From Marsupella aquatica (taxonomy: Eukaryota; Marchantiophyta), in the NCBI GenBank assembly GCA_973895155.1, contig OZ316894.1, positions 21,266,001 to 21,330,000 on the forward strand: a stretch of DNA of 64,000 nucleotides. Direction: 5' to 3'. Of this stretch, positions 56,703-64,000 are shown in pieces. Below the pieces are notes generated by a model that made no database searches, was not told the origin of the DNA, and saw only the letters and a list, made by a program, of their open reading frames with translations. The first letter of the stretch is position 1. The number at the start of each line of letters is the position of its first letter. The translations under genes were made by a program, and so were the position numbers.

Positions 56703-58910
56703 ACAAAAACCAGTTACATTTGCTCTGATGAACCGATTGAACGATTCGATAGACTGCTGTCCTCGAACTCCGCAATGATTGAGCCCAGATTCGCCAAAAT
56801 CACGTGTCACGTACCCGTAGGCTGGGCCCTCTGCCAAATTCAATCGGCGGCCCTCCTCAGCACGGGAGGGACTGTACCTAATCTGTAAGGCCTTCCTCTA
56901 CCTACCCATCGCTCCTCCCTCCGTCCCTCACTCCCTCCCTCCATCCATGCATGCATCTACCTACAGTGCTGTACTGCATGTCCCCCATCCCTCCTCCATG
57001 ACTCTATTCATTCACCGCGCATACGTCTGCCATCATGTTAACAGTATACGCATGTGCTTGTGTACCTAAGACACTGTTTTATACGCTCTTATCCAAAAGG
57101 TGGTCGCGCTATTATTACTGTAACTGCGTACTATTACAATGTAATGTGTAGCAGTTATGGGACGGCCTTACAAGGCCGAGCGATAGTAACGCATTACAGG
57201 TGGGACGGAGTTATCCGCATTACACCACGACGGGCCCCCCGCATCTCGTCCGTCGATGGGGAGATTCGAGGGTGGATATGGGTTGTCAGACCGGGACAGT
57301 GTTACGTACAGGACCCGAATATCGTATGAAAATGGATGGGTGTACGGGGTCTGTGTATTGATTGGTGGATGACTGTGTACCGCGGATGACATACGCTGAC
57401 GGCATGTCTCTGTTGTACGACTGAACCTGAAGTATCGGAATACGGTAGAGCTGTACGTTGGGAGTTCGGTCTGAGGGGGGACCAGCCCTGGTGGCAGGGG
57501 AATATTCCAGGTTATGTGCCACAACGACCTCGGCAGGGCACTGGAACGTGCCGCGTGGAATGTGGTCGGAATCTCGGTCCCTTCCCAGCTCCTCGGGTTT
57601 GAAGCTCTCTGCTTTCTACTGAAGACTTTCTATTATAGAGGGCTGGGTAAGGGAGCGACGTATAGCTTGGGTAAAGCGGTAAAGCACCCCCACCCCCACA
57701 TGTCACGGCATTCACAACTCGGTAAATGGGTGAGTAGCGAGTTAAATGGCGTAGCTTGTTGGCCTCACACTGCACCCAGTTAGCATCCCCACCCGATGGG
57801 CAAAGAGTAATGTAATGCAATGATCTTTTGTCAATTTGATGTGCACCAGTGTTGTCCAGGTACGCCACAATGGGTAGACCTGCACCGTCCATAGTGTTTG
57901 GCAAAGGTGATCAGGAAACCTTTTTGCACACCCAAACTTACCAGTATGGTGTGCAAGAGGCAAGTTATGACTGCCTGGCTGGGCTCCAGGATTTTAATTT
58001 TGCAGGGCTCAGTGGGGATAGAAAACTGGTTCCTCAAAGGCAGTCATGCTAAAGTTGTCCCTGGCCGGGTATCCGTGGTAAGCGGTGAGAATGCTCTAAG
58101 GTAGAGTTACCAAGTTGGGTCTAGTAACTAGAGCTACCACTGGCAATCAGATAGCTTTGGAGAGAGGACAGTTTGAAATGCATGAGCTGATGGGTCTACA
58201 CCATTGGAACCCATAATGTGTGTCCTGGTGTTTGGTGTCCTTTAAATGGTTTGCACAATTGGTATGTATTACTTGAATTGTATATTGCATCTTTATTGAA
58301 GGGAAATGATGCTCTTATGGACCCAGCCGCTGAACCATGCAACCCTCATGGATAGTGACACTTTTCACATTACACCTTTGCTCATAGAGGCTTTTCTCAT
58401 TTCCAAAAGTTTTCAATAGACAGGTTTGACCTTCAATTTGTCCCTTGATATCCAACCAAATTTTCATTTCCTGGGATTTTTATAAGTAGGTTGGAAGGAA
58501 CTTTTCCAATGAGTCCAACAGAGTCCAATTTCATGGAAAATCGAGAGACCTAAAAATTTCCAAATATGATTTTGTGATTTACTTGCCATAATACACACTA
58601 TATATGAACATAGAGAGGTTTTCCTGCAACCGTCCTGGGTTAGTTCCAAGGGTTAGCACAATCGTATATATCGCTAAAATTATATATTGCATCTTTCGTG
58701 CGTGCGCTTTTTCTGTTTTTATCCTCGGGAGATATTTTTACTGAACAATGGTTTGGACTTTTAATCCAGTCATTGAAGAGCCGCATTCATGCATGCCATA
58801 GGTTATGCCATATTCAGGCACGTAACTCAGGGCTGCAGAACCAGCAGAGGTTGGGAAACGAGCCCACCCCATTAAAGAGACAATACCGGTACAATGATAT
58901 TCCCAAACTC
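56703..58910. other. No gene recognised; GC-rich stretch
   Basis: 56760-57780 is noticeably more GC-rich than its surroundings and contains several GCATGC- and GGGG-rich words, but I found no coding match on either strand. The rest is AT-rich. Confidence 0.4.
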
Positions 58911-58911
58911 C

Positions 58912-59003
58912 AAAGCTGAGTAGAATGTGTTCGAAAAGCTGAGTGGAGTGAGTTGGAAAAGCTGAGTAGAGTGCGTTGGGAAAGCTGAGTAGAGTGCGTT
59001 GGA
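58912..59003 (+). repeat. 23-bp minisatellite, four copies
   Basis: AAAGCTGAGTAGAGTGCGTTG or variants start at 58912, 58935, 58958 and 58981, exactly 23 bp apart. Confidence 0.92.
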
Positions 59004-62000
59004 AACCCTGCAATTCCATTACCAGTTTTCCTGGTATCTAAAATATCCAAATATCCTGAATTCCTGACTATGTCCAGAGTATCTTATCTGGCGAGAAAGT
59101 CATATTGGCAGTAGACTTGTGAACCACAGTTAGTCAGGCTCAAATTAAACAATCAAGGCAAAGTACAACCTGTACACTGGGGGAGCAATCTTCAAAATGA
59201 TCAATGATAGCTTCTCACCACTTTATCAAACCAATTACTTATCATTGGTTATCAGGTACAATGGTAGTTAGGATGAGATTACCGTAGACACATTTCTGGA
59301 TAGGGCTTTCATGCCCAACTCCAGTTCTGGTATTGGATCTTGCGCCCAGGTAAGACGCTTGGGTTTCCACAGATGCCTGTGGCTTCCATGCCTTTCAAAA
59401 CCTGGGAAAATTACTTTTTCGTTCCTATTTCTCCTAAAACTTTGCAATAAATGTTCAGTAGATAAACAAAGTGAAAGCCACACAAGAATAAAAATATTTT
59501 AAAAGTCAGAAAATAAATTCTCTCAACATAAATCTAAACAAGAAGCAAAACGAAATCTGAAGCATTCTTCCCAGGGCAGATGACTGGAACTCTGCCCTCA
59601 AAAGGCAGCCCCACAACCAATGGAAGCCTCTGGCTAGGGAAAACTCATCAATTGCACTCAGAAGAAGTTGCATGAGGAAGAGGAAGAGGCTGGTAAGTTA
59701 GCTTTTAATTATAGCTTTGCAGAATCAGATAGGAATTTTGGGTTTTTTTATGTTAATTAAATTATTATCATTTTATAAATGATGCTTAGATGCTAGAAAC
59801 TTTTAATTGAAGCTTTGCTGAATCAGATAGAAATTCTTATTTGGTGGTTTTAATGCAGCTGATACGTTATTTTAAATGATGCTTGGATGGACAGAATGTG
59901 AAACCACACAACTGGAAACGTAATCAAGCAAGGGAAACGTGAAGATAGGCAAAGGGGAATGTAAGCCAATCTTAAACTCTATGCACCCATGTCTTCTCAT
60001 ATGAACACCAGCCTAGGGCCACCAGGAGTCAAGTCAGTTGCACACAATGAGTGAGTGAGCTGGAGGTCAAGAGTTCAAATGAATGCAGAAGCACATGAGC
60101 GAGACTCAAAGCCAGGAGTGGAAGAATCCAAGCTGATGCACAACAAGAGAAGTTTACGCTTTGGGAACCAAGGAGGGGAATCTATAGCGATAGACATAGG
60201 TTTATACATAGGTTTTAGGGGCCCCCTTTAACCCAGCTGCCAGGACTACAAATATGTTTTTCACTTATTAATCAGAAGTTCAGACATGAAATATTCCAGG
60301 TAACATTCACTCATTTCACATGGAGTACATTTGTACATACCTAGGAACATTTCATATTTTTGAGATTTTTTACTATCAGTGTCAATATTTCACCAGAGGG
60401 GATGATCATGGTTCAAAAAGTAGAGCTCAGTAGAATCTATGTTTTGCAACACCCTCATATAAGAGTTATTCAATATTTTCTCATCAACTTTTCAGCTACA
60501 TTGCCATTAAAGTTGTGTTAATTTATAATACTGTCATTGTTTCTATTGTATTTTCAAATATGCTACTGTTTTAACCTTTGTTACTGTGTTAATCGTGTAG
60601 TCTTTATAAGAAACTGTGGCATATTTGTGGGAAAAAACAGTGGCCATATTATCAATTTGAACATATTTAGTGACAAAGTAATTAAAAGCAATTAAAAGCT
60701 GATTATGATATCACGTAAACATATTTATAAAGAAACCAGGATCCTATGATGGGAAAGGAAGTGAGTGAGAGAGTTTGGCTAACAAGGGTACTGTTCACCT
60801 AGGCTAATGAACACTGGTCAGTTAGGGGCAGCCATGGACTATTATTTTTTGGAATACTTTGGAATTTCCACCTCCTTGTTGCAGCTGCGGGGCCGGCCAG
60901 TGAATCTTGGAGAAAATTTGACAAGCAGGAACGTGAAGGGGACAGTACTAATATAAGTCTTCCCATGGTACAGTGGGTATCGCTCTTCCCAACGTTTCGT
61001 CTGTGGACTCGTTCTCTAATTGATGTTTGCCACAGGAAGAGAGGGTGTGGTCCCCCCTCAAAACAAAACAAAATATCATCAAAGAAATGTGGCCACAGTT
61101 TCAGACCGAGCAATCACAACCCTGATTTCCTGCTATGAATACTGACAAAATGCTGTGTGTCTTCCTAACAAATTTAGATCAAACTTGCTCTTCTAACTTG
61201 TTCGTTGTTTTCTGATCTCTCGATTATGGTCGTCCTTCTCACAAAAAACAAAAAATTGAAAGGCCCTTCTCTCCACCCCCTCAGGTTCCTAGACCTACTG
61301 ATTTACACTATCTATAATTTCTTTGAACCAGACCAGACTTATTCCCGGCATCCCCATTGATTTCATTGCCAGATCTTCTGGAATTGATTCTTCACTACTT
61401 CGTTGGCAACTCATTTCAACTCAAAGTGAGACGCACAAATCAACCTGAAGCCTTTGCATACATGCAAGGGACATGGAGAGTGGCACCAATGGGCATATTG
61501 TAGGCATGACCCCAACTGCTGATGGTAATTCTTTCCTATCAAGGGATTTTTCCTTAATTTTTCCCGGAACTTCAGCCATTGTATGACTACAACCAGTATT
61601 TTTTTAGTGATGAAAGCTAGCTAGACTTAGTCTCATTGAAAATTCTTCTCCACTTTTGGCAAAATTTGACTAGTTATTTTGTTAAGCCAGTTTCCCACCT
61701 AACCACATAGGTGATTGGTGCTTTTACACCAAAAAGAACAAGAAACCAGTTGTGGATCGCAGTTGACGTCCTTGACTACCTTGGGGAGAAAATAGTCAAG
61801 ACGTCATGGTGATACTGAGTAACGTCTTTAAGATTCAAGGTTGTCAAGCCGTCAAGTTACCAAGGAAACCAGTTTGGTAATGTAATTGAGACAAGTTGCA
61901 AATGGTAAAGAGACCGTTTACAGGTGACATTTCAGACAGAAGTGTAACCAGTTTTATCTGAGTCATTTTTAATGTTCTGAACAAGTCCATCCAAGTTTTA

Positions 62001-64000
62001 CCAGTCCATCTTGGCTTCATAGCCAAGTGGATATCCATTAGAGCTTTAGATTTGTTTGTGACACAGGCAACACAAGGAGAGAAAACATCTTAAAATTACG
62101 CATGGTGCAAGACTAGGGCGGGTCGTTTGTTCCCTTAGAAAACTACTAAAAACAATAAACCAACAAATTTGGTTCTCTTTCAAAAAAAACAAAAACAAAA
62201 TCTCTTCACCAATCACTCCCTATTAGGAACCTACACAAACCTCATTGAACCGTATGGTCTGGTTTATTATTATGTCCCACCAATCCCGACCGTTCATGGA
62301 GTCCCCTCCGTGTGACATTTGCACTGTTTCCTCTCCTTTTCACTTCCCCCTAAATGGATGAGGTGGGAGTCGCCTACAAGCTCCAAAAGGACAAGACACC
62401 TTGAGACATGTAATATGTCGTCTAGCGGCCTTGAAAATCGTGCCCAATCTTATCCTTAGAGGGGACATCCACAACCACGGTAGGAATTTCCGGAGCGCGA
62501 TTATGTCGACTCCACCTAGCTTCTGGTCTGCATGCCTTACTTTGGATTCTTGTTGTTGGAATAGTGAATTACACTGTTACATGGCTAGCCTTGCGTAGGT
62601 TACATAGCAGAGGAGACTCCTAGTCAAGGTCCGTCCCATTGTGCCATTGTGGGAACAGGGCTGCTGCACCTTCACGTTTCCTGGTTTACATTTTACAGTC
62701 TGGTTGGAACCTTCACTAAATCCAAGGTGGGGCCTTTTTTCGCCATTGATGTGTGGAGTCCGGGACACCCTTTGCATGGAAGGAGCCCTGCATAAATTGG
62801 CCCTAAAAGCAGATCTTGTCTCTGCTTGCTAGGGAGATGATTGCTTTTTGCCCTTCCATTCAGTCTTTGTCCTTGTGCTTGCCCACAGCTGCACACTACA
62901 GACTAGGACACATTTTGTTCTACTAGAATTCAGAAGTCGAAGTCAGGGCAGGAAGGGTTGGAGTCTCTGCTTTTGGGTTTCCCCCAAAAATGCGGTCAGG
63001 CTTGCCTCACGAGGGGGCAAGGGGCTGATGACATGACAGTGAGTGAATCAGATGATGACATATTTTACTTTGAGCGCCACATGAGAAGTCCACTCACATG
63101 GGAGTTGGGCCTAAGTCCAGATACCCTAAGTACCAGTTCTAAGGTTTGCATAAGAAATAATTAATTATTGAAAATCAGTGTGGACAAAATTGTTAGGTAA
63201 GCTTGTGATAGTTGCTAGATGGTATACTTTACATGCACCTTCTTCTTTTATCATAAATTAAATTAAGTGAATTGCATATCACTACAAGACACATAGTTGG
63301 ACCAAATTTCCAACAGATTTACTGTGTATATTATTTTCAGGAATAATGGAAAAAACGTTGATGTACTAACATCTGCAAATGTTTCTAGGGTAAACATTGA
63401 GTTACAAATAAATTATTTCTATCATTTGCTCTATGATTTGAAAGTAAAAATATATAGCCTTCCTACAGGGCATGCGCCCCTGAAAATCCCTGTGATACTG
63501 GCCATAGGAATCATTGTTTTACAAGCCAGAATGCAGGAAGAGGTTATCACATAAACATATTGAAGTTTTATACTCTTGTTCTAAGTTTCCAAGCGCCTGT
63601 TGAATGCTGGCTTTTTGAATGAATTTGTTTTCGAGGTAAATAAAACCCTATTAGGCCCTTAAACAGAAAGTCTAGTAGAGCTCAAAAGTAAACCTAGTAG
63701 GAGTGCCACTAGAAGTAATTTATATAGAGTCCGTAAACGCAACACCCTAATGGTTCTTTTGGGTGCATTCTAGATATACTGTATGTGCTCCGTATGTGGG
63801 TGGCTGCAAAGAGTTAATTAAGCACATGGTAGAAATCTCATTAAGCACTCTATCGTACGGGCTTCAGCGCAATTACCTTTGACTGGCGCTCTTTATCCAC
63901 TTATTCAGGGTAAACGCGAACCCTATCCACCGCCTGCACTTCTTATCTGCTCGGATGGTACGCATCCGACGGTCCTGCGATCCGCTAAATTAGGGGCGGT
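59004..64000. other. No gene recognised
   Basis: AT-rich DNA. The only repeat I see is a duplication of about 98 bp at 59702-59895 (copies starting CTTTTAATT at 59702 and 59800, sharing AGCTTTGC, GAATCAGATAG and AAATGATGCTT). No domain-bearing ORF. Confidence 0.4.

Overview
The window looks like nuclear DNA of a land plant, most probably a moss. The evidence is a full DYW-class pentatricopeptide-repeat (PPR) RNA-editing protein with a moss-like C-terminus, a plastid PGR5-like protein with plant-type introns, a thioredoxin-like U5 snRNP protein, an MCM4 relic with plant-type sequence, and two plant-type LTR retrotransposons. The species call is inference. Gene density is low: three genes appear intact in 64 kb, all on the + strand and all in the left 26 kb. 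The rest is retroelements, tandem repeats of many different periods, and AT-rich DNA in which I recognise no gene.

Layout. 1-39 may be the first codons of a minus-strand gene leaving the window. 198-5369 is a young Ty1/copia element (247-bp LTRs, initiator-Met primer site) broken by two in-frame stops and one frameshift. 6450-9185 is the intronless DYW PPR gene. 9400-11199 holds the decayed last exons of an MCM4 helicase gene, introns still in place. 12795-14068 has two short tandem repeats and a microsatellite. 14660-17600 is a long minisatellite of about 60-bp units, each with a palindrome, interrupted by a probable solo LTR and a SINE-like insert. 18458-22686 is a seven-exon PGRL1/PGRL2-type gene. 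24130-25872 is a four-exon TXNL4B/DIM1-like splicing gene. 27600-32900 holds three unrelated tandem arrays (about 180, 100-145 and 143 bp). 33000-43600 has dispersed direct repeats, including two copies of a covarying hairpin.

43627-53117 is the most unusual object: a Ty3/gypsy element whose pol region reads gag - protease - cytosine-5 DNA methyltransferase-like domain - reverse transcriptase/RNase H - integrase - PHD finger. All domains are recognisable, but this copy is interrupted by many stops (mostly TAG, as expected from CAG by C-to-T change) and several frameshifts, and the methyltransferase lacks the segment between motifs IV and IX. A 174-bp segment is duplicated on both sides of its 3' LTR. 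53118-64000 is AT-rich with small tandem duplications.

The host genes are unrelated housekeeping functions (organelle RNA editing, photosynthetic cyclic electron flow, pre-mRNA splicing) and do not form a pathway. The biologically novel candidate is the retroelement carrying both a DNA-methylation module and a histone-reader module.
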